DNA from: Nitrospirota bacterium
GTDB lineage: Bacteria > Nitrospirota > Nitrospiria > Nitrospirales > Nitrospiraceae
Length of the DNA: 7,520 nt
Reading direction: 5' to 3'
Assembly: GCA_020028195.1 (NCBI GenBank)
Contig: JAHWYE010000069.1
Location: 1 to 7,520 of the forward strand
Under the pieces are notes generated by a model. It did not search any database. It saw only the letters and a list, made by a program, of their open reading frames with translations, and was not told the DNA's origin. Every line of letters begins with the position of its first letter. Position 1 is the stretch's first letter. Positions 1 to 5,880 of this stretch are shown here, one piece after another. A program made the position numbers and the translations under genes.

Positions 1-1158
1 GGCGTACATGCGGAAGTAGTTCTGAAACGTGACCGACGCCAGCGTCTGGTTCTCGTTGGCGATCTTCACGCCTTCCTTCGCCTCGACCGCCTGGTGCAGT
101 CCGTCGCTCCACCGGCGTCCGGGCATCAGGCGGCCGGTGAATTCGTCCACGATGAGGACCTCGCCGTCCTTCACGACGTAGTCCACGTCCCGCCTGTAGA
201 TCGCGTGGGCTTGGAGCGCCTTCACGACATGGTGGACCAGCTCCATGTGGGCAAGATCATACAGGTTGTCCACGCCCAGCAGCTTTTCGACGCGGGCGTT
301 GCCGTCTTCGGTCAAGGCGGCAGTCTTCGTCTTTTCCTCGATCGTGTAGTCCTGCTCAATCTTGAGCTGCGGAATGATCGAGTTGATCCGGTAGTAGAGG
401 TCGGTGGATTCGTCCGTCGGCCCGGAGATGATCAACGGCGTGCGGGCCTCGTCAATCAGGATGCTGTCCACCTCGTCCACGATGGCGTAGTTCAACTCGC
501 GCTGAACCCCCTGGCCGATGTCGGTGACGATCAGATTGTCGCGCAGATAATCAAAGCCGAACTCGTTGTTGGTCCCATAGGTAATGTCAGCCCGGTAGGC
601 CTCCTGACGCGTGCAGGGTCGCAGGTGCTGCAATCGTTTATCCGACGCGTCGAAATTGGGATCAAATAGGAACGAGGCATCGTGCTGGATCACACCGACC
701 GACAGGCCCAGGGCATGATAGAGGGGTCCCATCCATTGCGCATCCCGCTTGGCCAGGTAATCGTTGACGGTGACCAGGTGCGCGCCTTTGCCGGGCAGCG
801 CATTCAGATACAGCGCTAGGGTGGCCACCAGGGTCTTGCCTTCGCCGGTCTTCATTTCGGAGATCTTCCCCTGGTGCAGCACCATGCCGCCCAACAGTTG
901 CACGTCGAAATGTCGCATCAAGAGATGACGCCGGGAGGCTTCCCGGCAGACCGCGAAGGCTTCCGGCAGAAGATCGTCCAGTGGTTCCCCTGCCTCGAGC
1001 CGTTTGCGAAACGCTTCAGTCTTGTCGGTGAGGGCGAGATCTGACAGAGGGGTGAGTGAGGGTTCGAGCGCATTGATGCGGTCCACGATCGGCCGCAGAC
1101 GCTTGATCTCGCGGTCGTTCTTGCTGCCGAAGATCAGGTTCAGGAGGTTCGTGACCAT
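1..1158 (-). CDS. secA: Preprotein translocase ATPase SecA, N-terminal 386 codons (3' end outside window)
   Basis: SecA is the cytoplasmic ATPase that drives unfolded preproteins through the SecYEG channel. Reading the minus strand from ATG at 1158 gives an uninterrupted frame to the window edge. It begins MVTNLLNLIFGSKNDREIKR, typical of the SecA N-terminus. Visible landmarks are Walker A MKTGEGKT (about residues 102-109), YGTNNEFGFDYLRDN (about 194-208), Walker B with DEVD (about 228-231), the segment VDEFTGRLMPGRRWSDGLHQ (about 337-356), and ENQTLASVTFQNYFRMY next to the edge. These cover NBD1 and the inserted preprotein cross-linking domain. About 900 residues is usual, so roughly 43% is present. 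The start is forced: an in-frame TAG lies two codons upstream of the ATG, and no other start fits the conserved N-terminus. No clear Shine-Dalgarno sequence precedes it. The gene is divergent from the TPR gene and has its own promoter at 1208-1235. The family call is certain. Confidence 0.98.
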   Translation of the reverse strand, partial: MVTNLLNLIFGSKNDREIKRLRPIVDRINALEPSLTPLSDLALTDKTEAFRKRLEAGEPLDDLLPEAFAVCREASRRHLLMRHFDVQLLGGMVLHQGKISEMKTGEGKTLVATLALYLNALPGKGAHLVTVNDYLAKRDAQWMGPLYHALGLSVGVIQHDASFLFDPNFDASDKRLQHLRPCTRQEAYRADITYGTNNEFGFDYLRDNLIVTDIGQGVQRELNYAIVDEVDSILIDEARTPLIISGPTDESTDLYYRINSIIPQLKIEQDYTIEEKTKTAALTEDGNARVEKLLGVDNLYDLAHMELVHHVVKALQAHAIYRRDVDYVVKDGEVLIVDEFTGRLMPGRRWSDGLHQAVEAKEGVKIANENQTLASVTFQNYFRMYA

Positions 1159-1207
1159 AGAAGGCTAACCCATTCAGACTCAAGCGGTATTTCAACACAT
1201 CTTGGTC

Positions 1208-1235
1208 AGTATACAGGAAATTGGATCGTAATCAA
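1208..1235 (-). promoter_or_regulatory. Sigma70-type promoter of secA
   Basis: On the minus strand a -35 box TTGATT (1235-1230) is followed after 16 bp by a -10 box TATACT (1213-1208). Transcription would start near 1201, giving a leader of about 43 nt before the secA ATG at 1158. Each box differs from consensus at one or two positions. Position and orientation fit secA exactly. Predicted from sequence only. Confidence 0.7.
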
Positions 1236-1293
1236 TAGCGAAGCGGGACGTCGGCCAGGCCGCAAAGGTGGTTCGCTGCGACGGAACGATACG

Positions 1294-1322
1294 TTGATTT
1301 CGCGGTTCGCTCCATTTATAGT
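1294..1322 (+). promoter_or_regulatory. Sigma70-type promoter of the TPR gene
   Basis: A -35 box TTGATT (1294-1299), an ideal 17-bp spacer and a -10 box TATAGT (1317-1322) precede the TPR gene. The start site would be near 1329, leaving a leader of about 47 nt that contains the GGAGGAG ribosome-binding site at 1367-1373. The 58 bp between this -35 box and the divergent secA -35 box (1236-1293) show no clear operator repeat to my eye. Confidence 0.7.
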
Positions 1323-1375
1323 GCGACCCTCATGGTCCCTCGTTACCATGGGCCTGAACCAGAAGCGGAGGAGCG

Positions 1376-2458
1376 ATGAAGCTGCAGGTCCCAGTCAGTG
1401 GCAGGCTACTCATGATGCTCGTCGGGGTTTTCCTCTTCATTCTATTCCATCCGGCGCTTGTCCTATCAGCACAGGTCGATCTCGCGAAGCGTCAATTTGA
1501 AGAGGGGGCCAGGCTGTTCAGGCAAGGCAATTATGATGCGGCGTCCGAAGCGTTAAAGAAGGCACTTCAAATCCAACCACGCTTTGCTGAGGCGCACCAT
1601 TTGCTTGGAGTGATCTATTTCAACGGCAAAAAGCAGCCCGCAGAAGCTGTGCAGGAGATCAAGAAGGCGATTCAAATCAACCCCAATTTTTCCCAGGCCT
1701 ATTACGATCTCGGCCTCATCTACCAGACGCAAGGTAAGTTCGCCGAATCCGAACAGTCCTTGAAGAAAGCCATCGAGGTGTCTCCCCCCGCATACCCCGT
1801 CTCTGAAAACGCCTATTTGGCGTTGGCCAATCTGTATGACCATCAGCGTGCGACCGCCAAGGCCATGCAAGCCTATGAAGCGCTGCTGACCGTCAAGCCG
1901 GACCAGCCGGAGGCTCTCTATAGACTCGGGGAGCTCTACGATGGGCAGGGTGACAACCGTCAAGCTCACGCAATGTTAAACAGGCTCACTAAGGCACACG
2001 TAGGGCACGCTGACGGCTGGTATCTCTTGGGGCGGATCGAGGAGCGGGACAATAAACTGACCGAGGCGACTGAGGCCTACCGCATGGCGATTGCGGCAAA
2101 GCCGGACCTGGTGGACGCGCATTATAACCTGGGCTTCATTTACCGGAGCGAGGGCAAGCAGGAGGAGGCGGCCAAGCGGTTTCGGGAGGTGATCCGGCTG
2201 AAACCGGAGTATGCCGAGGCGCATATGAAGCTCGGGGTTGTGTACGCTGGGCTGAACAGATTGGATGAGGCGGAGCTGGCGTACGAGAGAGCCATTGAGA
2301 TCAAGCCGGGCCTGGCTGAGGCCCATTACAACCTAGGCTTGTTCTACGAGTTACACAAGAAAGATTCCATCAAGGCGCTCGCCCAATATCGCAAATACTT
2401 GGAGCTGGGCGGCAAGGATGAACGGGTCGAGCGCATCGTCGGGCAGGGGAGCAGGTAG
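1376..2458 (+). CDS. Exported tetratricopeptide-repeat (TPR) protein
   Basis: This 360-residue protein is almost entirely TPR repeats, helical hairpins that form a scaffold for protein-protein contacts. A Sec signal or N-terminal anchor covers about residues 1-32: a Lys/Arg n-region, then the hydrophobic run LLMMLVGVFLFILF, with likely cleavage after ALVLSA. About nine 34-residue repeats follow, from about residue 36 to 345. Repeats 6-9 fit the consensus best (DAHYNLGFIY, EAHMKLGVVY, EAHYNLGLFY; each ends in a KP-type turn). The third repeat carries a short insertion around SPPAYPVS. No enzymatic domain is visible. The product is expected in the periplasm or anchored to the inner membrane, where TPR proteins commonly help assemble envelope complexes. 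The partner cannot be named. The start is supported by GGAGGAG at 1367-1373, just upstream of the ATG, and by the promoter at 1294-1322. It is divergent from secA. Confidence 0.92.
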   Translation: MKLQVPVSGRLLMMLVGVFLFILFHPALVLSAQVDLAKRQFEEGARLFRQGNYDAASEALKKALQIQPRFAEAHHLLGVIYFNGKKQPAEAVQEIKKAIQINPNFSQAYYDLGLIYQTQGKFAESEQSLKKAIEVSPPAYPVSENAYLALANLYDHQRATAKAMQAYEALLTVKPDQPEALYRLGELYDGQGDNRQAHAMLNRLTKAHVGHADGWYLLGRIEERDNKLTEATEAYRMAIAAKPDLVDAHYNLGFIYRSEGKQEEAAKRFREVIRLKPEYAEAHMKLGVVYAGLNRLDEAELAYERAIEIKPGLAEAHYNLGLFYELHKKDSIKALAQYRKYLELGGKDERVERIVGQGSR

Positions 2459-2478
2459 AACCGGTGCCCTCCGGTCCG

Positions 2479-2508
2479 TTGACCAGCCGGTGAGATTTGG
2501 GGTAGGAT
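2479..2508 (+). promoter_or_regulatory. Possible promoter for the small His/Cys-rich gene
   Basis: TTGACC (2479-2484) is separated by 18 bp from TAGGAT (2503-2508). If used, transcription would begin near 2515. That removes the ATG at 2507 from the message and favours translation from the ATG at 2540. The -35 box is good, the -10 box is mediocre and the spacer is one base long, so this is a weak to moderate prediction. Confidence 0.35.
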
Positions 2509-2539
2509 GCAACCGCTTCTGAGGCTGGCTGAGAAAGAA

Positions 2540-2848
2540 ATGCCCACCACGTTCTTTCGAGCAGCAACCTGGTCCCTGTTGATCGTCGTCATCGTTGTCC
2601 TTGGAATGACGACGGCCGGCGCCGTTGCGCATGATCTGAAGCACGCCGCGCATCATACGGCCAGCATGCACACCAGCGGCATCTGCGCCTGGATGTGCGC
2701 GGCGGGCCAGATGCTCGAAGGCATCCAGGTTGTCCTTCAGACTGACTCTGCTCCAATCTTGTTCGCGGCCCTCCCGGTTTTTCACGAGCCGTGCAACAAC
2801 ATCCCTCTTGTTTCAGCGTCACGCGGTCCTCCAGTCTTTTCCAGCTGA
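2540..2848 (+). CDS. Small exported His/Cys-rich protein, unknown function
   Basis: From ATG 2540 this encodes 102 residues. I do not recognise a named family with certainty; it vaguely resembles small metal-associated exported proteins such as DUF2946-type proteins. It has a clear N-terminal signal or anchor: MPTTFFR, then a hydrophobic stretch SLLIVVIVVLGM, then a possible cleavage site TAGAVA before HD. The following segment is dense in possible metal ligands: five His within 14 residues (HDLKHAAHHTASMH), then CAWMC (a CxxxC pair), and later HEPC. In numbering from 2507 the Cys are C60, C64 and C96. A longer form starting at ATG 2507 adds 11 charged residues (with K, E and R) that make a poor signal n-region. 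GAG at 2531-2533 gives a weak ribosome site for the shorter form. The gene lies 126 bp before the barrel gene and may be cotranscribed with it. Metal or heme binding is inference. Confidence 0.65.
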   Translation: MPTTFFRAATWSLLIVVIVVLGMTTAGAVAHDLKHAAHHTASMHTSGICAWMCAAGQMLEGIQVVLQTDSAPILFAALPVFHEPCNNIPLVSASRGPPVFSS

Positions 2849-2856
2849 ATTCAGCT
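2843..2856. repeat. 14-bp perfect palindrome across the stop codon of the small gene
   Basis: AGCTGAATTCAGCT reads the same on both strands and contains the TGA stop of the upstream gene. It has no U-tract after it, so it is not a convincing terminator. It could be a binding site or chance. Confidence 0.35.
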
Positions 2857-2868
2857 TACCAGCGCGAG

Positions 2869-2889
2869 TGCTCAGTGCCTAATGCTCAG
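2869..2889 (+). repeat. Two copies of TGCTCAG, 14 bp apart
   Basis: TGCTCAG occurs at 2869-2875 and again at 2883-2889 in the spacer before the barrel gene. A tandem heptamer with a 14-bp period could be a binding site for a dimeric regulator or a degenerate remnant of a short tandem repeat. Two copies alone are weak evidence. Confidence 0.3.
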
Positions 2890-2974
2890 CAGTCGGCTGG
2901 ACGCTGACCCTTGTCGCACACCGCGATGAAGGAGCCAACAAACATGAATCATTCGATTCAGATCTGGAGAAGAC

Positions 2975-4096
2975 ATGAGCGGAAAAGCTGTGCATCGCGC
3001 AATCCCATTGCTAGTGATCTTGATCGGTGTTCTTGGGCTCTACTTTACTGCATCCCGAGCGTATGCGGCCTGCGGGGCCGTGACGTGCTTTGTCGTCATT
3101 GGGTCTCAGCAACAGGTGCCGCAAGCCGGTTTGCTCACGACCAATACGATCTACAACTATACACCGATGCGCTTGTTAAGCGGGACGTCCGGGGTCATCC
3201 CCGCCATCGATCAGACGGAGCGTCGCCTGATCCTGGACCATCACCAGGAGGTCCGGACTATCACGAATACGCTGACGTTCGATCTCAACTATGGCATCAC
3301 CGACCGCTTTGGCCTGGAAGTGACCATTCCTTATCTCTGGCGAACGCACCACCATATCGACGGACTGGGTGAAGACGGACCGAATGGCGAAGGAGAGCCC
3401 ACGACATTCTCTGACAATCATATCGGGGACATGACAATCACCACCAAGTACAACATGCTGCCCACGTTGCGGAGCATGCTGGTTTTGGGGTTTGGCGCGC
3501 AACTGCCAACCGGGAGCACGCAGGCGACGGATAGCGCAGGCGAAGTCATGGAGGCGCCGACGCAGCTTGGTCGAGGCCAAGTTGGTCTGATCGGATCTGT
3601 CTATCAGACCTATGAGCTGATCCCTCACCGGTTGAACCAATTTTCCTTTGCCAGCTATCGACACACGTTCCGGAATAATGACGGGTATCAGTTTGGAGAC
3701 GAATGGAACTTGAATATCGGCGCCAATGTGGTGACGTTCCCTTGGCTCGTGCTGTTGGGTCAGTTCAATTACCGGTATCTCGTGCATGACAATATGAGCG
3801 CCTCGCTCGAACAGTCTCTACCATCACCCACGCCGACCCCAGGGGACCCGATCGTCATCGACCCTAACATTGAGAATCGCCAAGTGCCCAACACCGGATC
3901 AACCTTTTTGGCCTTTTCGCCGGGTTTTCAGGTCAACCTGGACGGGCTGTTCGACTCGCCATTAACGAGAATGGCCTCGTTGTATTTCTATTCCCAAATT
4001 CCGGTTGCGCGGGATTCCAACAACAATCTGGCGCAAGGAACCAGTTTTATCTTCGGGCTGACGAAGTCGTTTCAGGTCCTCAAACCAGAGGGATGA
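2975..4096 (+). CDS. Outer-membrane beta-barrel (MetA-type transporter-like) with N-terminal Cys pair
   Basis: This 373-residue protein has a classic signal peptide (Lys/Arg n-region, hydrophobic core PLLVILIGVLGLYF, cleavage after SRAYA near residue 31). The mature protein is rich in alternating, aromatic-containing beta-strands and glycine turns: TNTLTFDLNYGITDRFGLEV, SMLVLGFGAQLPTG, and a last strand GTSFIFGLTKSFQV. This fits an outer-membrane barrel of the kind annotated as 'transporter' or 'MetA-pathway of phenol degradation' (Phenol_MetA_deg). The mature N-terminus starts ACGAVTC, with C33 and C38. Another notable stretch is HHH (125-127) followed by an acidic Asp/Glu/Gly loop to about residue 141; LDHHQEV lies at 87-93. 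These suggest a metal or thiol contact, which is inference. The start is supported by GGAG at 2966-2969, five bases before the ATG, and by the signal peptide. A hairpin follows at 4105-4136. Substrate unknown. Confidence 0.78.
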   Translation: MSGKAVHRAIPLLVILIGVLGLYFTASRAYAACGAVTCFVVIGSQQQVPQAGLLTTNTIYNYTPMRLLSGTSGVIPAIDQTERRLILDHHQEVRTITNTLTFDLNYGITDRFGLEVTIPYLWRTHHHIDGLGEDGPNGEGEPTTFSDNHIGDMTITTKYNMLPTLRSMLVLGFGAQLPTGSTQATDSAGEVMEAPTQLGRGQVGLIGSVYQTYELIPHRLNQFSFASYRHTFRNNDGYQFGDEWNLNIGANVVTFPWLVLLGQFNYRYLVHDNMSASLEQSLPSPTPTPGDPIVIDPNIENRQVPNTGSTFLAFSPGFQVNLDGLFDSPLTRMASLYFYSQIPVARDSNNNLAQGTSFIFGLTKSFQVLKPEG

Positions 4097-4104
4097 ACAA
4101 CAGA

Positions 4105-4136
4105 GCGGGCCGAGGCCGATTGGTTCCTCGGCCCGC
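4105..4136 (+). terminator. GC-rich hairpin after the barrel gene (terminator or attenuator)
   Basis: GCGGGCCGAGG (4105-4115) and CCTCGGCCCGC (4126-4136) form a perfect 11-bp stem with a 10-nt loop. It starts nine bases after the barrel stop codon. No run of T follows (the next bases are CTTGCACG), so it is not a textbook intrinsic terminator. It may reduce read-through into the TlpA-like gene or protect the 3' end of the upstream message. Confidence 0.6.
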
Positions 4137-4190
4137 CTTGCACGTGGTGACGCGTCGTGCAATGAAGAGCCAGAGAGGCGGGAGGCAGGC

Positions 4191-4745
4191 ATGAAAGAGG
4201 CGTTAAAAGGTTTGTGGGCAGCCGGCGTTTTCATCGGGGTGTTCGTCGTGATCCAGCTTGCCGGGGACGTCTGGGGGATGGGAGCCAGATCTCCGGTGAT
4301 CGGGATGCCGGCGTCCGATTTTACTCTGACCGATCTGGATGGCCGGGCTCACAGCCTCGGCCAATATCGCGGCAAGATCGTGCTGGTGAATTTCTGGGCG
4401 ACCTGGTGCAAACCCTGCACAACCGAGATGCCGGCCATGCAGACTGTCTATGACAAGCTTCGGGATAAGGGCTTCATAGTGCTGGCCGTGAATGAGCTGG
4501 AGGATGAAGCGAAGGTGCGCGAACACATTCGAACATACGGCCATACGTTCACGGTGTTGATGGATCATGATAACCGGGTGGCGAACCAGTACGGGGTGTA
4601 TGGCCTGCCGGTCAGCGTCTTCGTCGATCAGAACGGTCTCATCCAGGAGTACGTGAAAGGGAGTTTGCTGACCCAGGAAAGAATTCAGGAGGTTGTGGAC
4701 CGTCTTCAGGGCGCAACGGCTCAGAAGGCGGCTACCCGCAGTTGA
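4191..4745 (+). CDS. TlpA/ResA-like thiol-disulfide oxidoreductase, membrane-anchored or exported
   Basis: This 184-residue protein has a thioredoxin fold of the TlpA/ResA/AhpC-TSA-like class. An N-terminal hydrophobic segment (about residues 8-24, LWAAGVFIGVFVVIQLA) serves as anchor or signal and puts the domain in the periplasm. The redox domain opens with GMPASDFTLTDLDG (38-51). The active site is WCKPC (W72, C73, C76) in NFWATWCKPC, followed by the expected cis-proline P140 in YGLPVSVFVD. It should exchange disulfides with periplasmic Cys proteins, as ResA, CcmG and TlpA do in cytochrome c or copper-centre maturation. Plausible local partners are the Cys pairs of the two upstream proteins and the CxxCH of the downstream P460 protein (inference). 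GGAGG at 4181-4185 gives a strong ribosome site and fixes the ATG at 4191. It follows a hairpin and precedes the TonB-like gene by 64 bp. Confidence 0.93.
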   Translation: MKEALKGLWAAGVFIGVFVVIQLAGDVWGMGARSPVIGMPASDFTLTDLDGRAHSLGQYRGKIVLVNFWATWCKPCTTEMPAMQTVYDKLRDKGFIVLAVNELEDEAKVREHIRTYGHTFTVLMDHDNRVANQYGVYGLPVSVFVDQNGLIQEYVKGSLLTQERIQEVVDRLQGATAQKAATRS

Positions 4746-4809
4746 TTCAAGCAGCTGCGTCCAAACTTAGTCCGTTCCCAAAAATTAACTGCTTGTTGGG
4801 CTCCGACTC

Positions 4810-5880
4810 ATGAAGAATTCGGTTCCAGTCTGTTCAGTGACAACCTGGCATGGCGCAACAGGCTGGGCCTGCTCGCTGCTCTTGCACGTGGGTGTGGTGA
4901 TGGTGGCGGTAGGCAGCATGGCCCGACTCACCCTCGCGCCGGAGAAGGAACCATTCCGCTGGGAGGTCGCCTTTGTGCACACATCTCCCACGGCGCCGAC
5001 TGGAGAGCCCTTGTCGGAGGTGATGGAACCGGAGAGTGCGAAAACTCAGCCCAGTCATTTCCGATCAACCCCGGCGTCTCCCGAGACAGTCCCACAAGTC
5101 GTTGAAACGGAGTCAGTGAGCCAACCAGTCCAACGAGAGGTCCAGAAAGCTGTTCAGCCTGTGCCACAGACAGCGGCAGTAGGGGACAAGGCTGTCGTGC
5201 AACATCGGATGGAACAGACTAATCCGGTGCCGAAGCCGGTCGAGCGAGCGGAGGAGGTTCGCGAAAACAAGGCGCTGGTGGAGGCGACACTTGTCACGCA
5301 GACGGTCATGACCACCGAGGGGTTCAGCCAGCCGAGCCCCGTGATTGCTGAGGCAAAGCCGGAATCAACGCTTGTAACTAAAGAAGCCACCCCGACCGAG
5401 TCTGTCACAGCCCCGGGCAACTCTATGCCTGTGAGCAAGGAGCCTGAAACACCATCCCGGGCTGCTGTCCAGGAACCTACCCCGGCCGCACCAGTCACAG
5501 CCGCTCCGTTGGAAGCGCAGACAACGGCGTCAGTTGTACGGGAGGGTTCGACGCAAGTCGCAGCGGCTCCGCGTGCGGGACCTCCCGCGAAGGCGGATTA
5601 TGGATGGCTGGCCCAGTCGCTGTATCAGCGCGTAGTAGAACTGAAACGATACCCACATGAAGCCAGGTTGAACCGCTGGGGAGGGAAAGTGGTGCTGAAA
5701 GCTGTCATCAGGGAAGACGGCCAGCTTGGGGAATTGCGGGTTCAGGAAAGTTCTGGGTATGACGTTCTCGATGAGGAGGCCATGCGCATGGTGCGTGAAG
5801 CTTGCCCGCTCCATCTGAAGTATCCGCTTGGCCGTCCCGAGGTGGCAATTCAGATTCCGATCACCTATGCCCTAAGGTAA
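4810..5880 (+). CDS. TonB-family energy transducer
   Basis: This 356-residue protein resembles TonB, which carries proton-motive energy from the inner-membrane ExbB/ExbD complex to outer-membrane receptors. A single transmembrane helix (about residues 19-40) contains S22-x3-H26, the SxxxH motif that TonB uses with ExbB/ExbD. A long Pro/Glu/Val/Thr/Ala-rich, low-complexity linker (about 45-260) would span the periplasm. The C-terminal domain (about 262-356) shows RYPHEAR, GGKVVLKAVIREDGQ, ESSGYDVLDEEAMRMV and the closing strand VAIQIPITYALR. TonB of E. coli is about 239 residues, so the linker is long. There is no exbB, exbD or intact receptor in the window. The start is ATG 4810: an in-frame TAA lies at 4786-4788, with no clear Shine-Dalgarno before the ATG. 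Weak inverted repeats but no clear promoter are seen at 4746-4809. I leave the symbol blank because several TonB paralogs are common. Confidence 0.92.
   Translation: MKNSVPVCSVTTWHGATGWACSLLLHVGVVMVAVGSMARLTLAPEKEPFRWEVAFVHTSPTAPTGEPLSEVMEPESAKTQPSHFRSTPASPETVPQVVETESVSQPVQREVQKAVQPVPQTAAVGDKAVVQHRMEQTNPVPKPVERAEEVRENKALVEATLVTQTVMTTEGFSQPSPVIAEAKPESTLVTKEATPTESVTAPGNSMPVSKEPETPSRAAVQEPTPAAPVTAAPLEAQTTASVVREGSTQVAAAPRAGPPAKADYGWLAQSLYQRVVELKRYPHEARLNRWGGKVVLKAVIREDGQLGELRVQESSGYDVLDEEAMRMVREACPLHLKYPLGRPEVAIQIPITYALR

Noticed and set aside
94..669. 191-codon open frame on the plus strand inside secA
   Set aside because: It lies antisense to the well-conserved secA frame, and its Val/Asp/His-rich translation has no recognisable domain.
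1376..2458. TPR gene's internal DNA repetition as a tandem-repeat element
   Set aside because: The similarity is explained by protein-level TPR periodicity; no long identical DNA repeats are seen.
2911..3372. 153-codon frame overlapping the barrel start
   Set aside because: Its translation is basic and Pro-rich without a signal peptide or domain, whereas the overlapping frame from 2975 is clearly exported and structured. The ribosome site near 2929 is kept as a separate observation.
3176..3787. 203-codon open frame on the minus strand opposite the barrel gene
   Set aside because: The plus-strand frame has a signal peptide, ribosome site and barrel strands; the antisense product has none of these.
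4203..4568. 121-codon minus-strand frame over the TlpA-like gene
   Set aside because: Shadow of a gene with an intact WCKPC thioredoxin fold and strong ribosome site.
4749..4800. Short inverted repeats AAGCAG/CTGCTT and CCCAA/TTGGG before the TonB-like gene
   Set aside because: Stems of 5-6 bp with long loops and no U-tract; too weak to call a terminator or operator.
5154..5498. Minus-strand Thr/Ser/Val-rich frame opposite the TonB linker
   Set aside because: Low-complexity antisense of the Pro/Glu/Val-rich TonB linker; no independent start signal.
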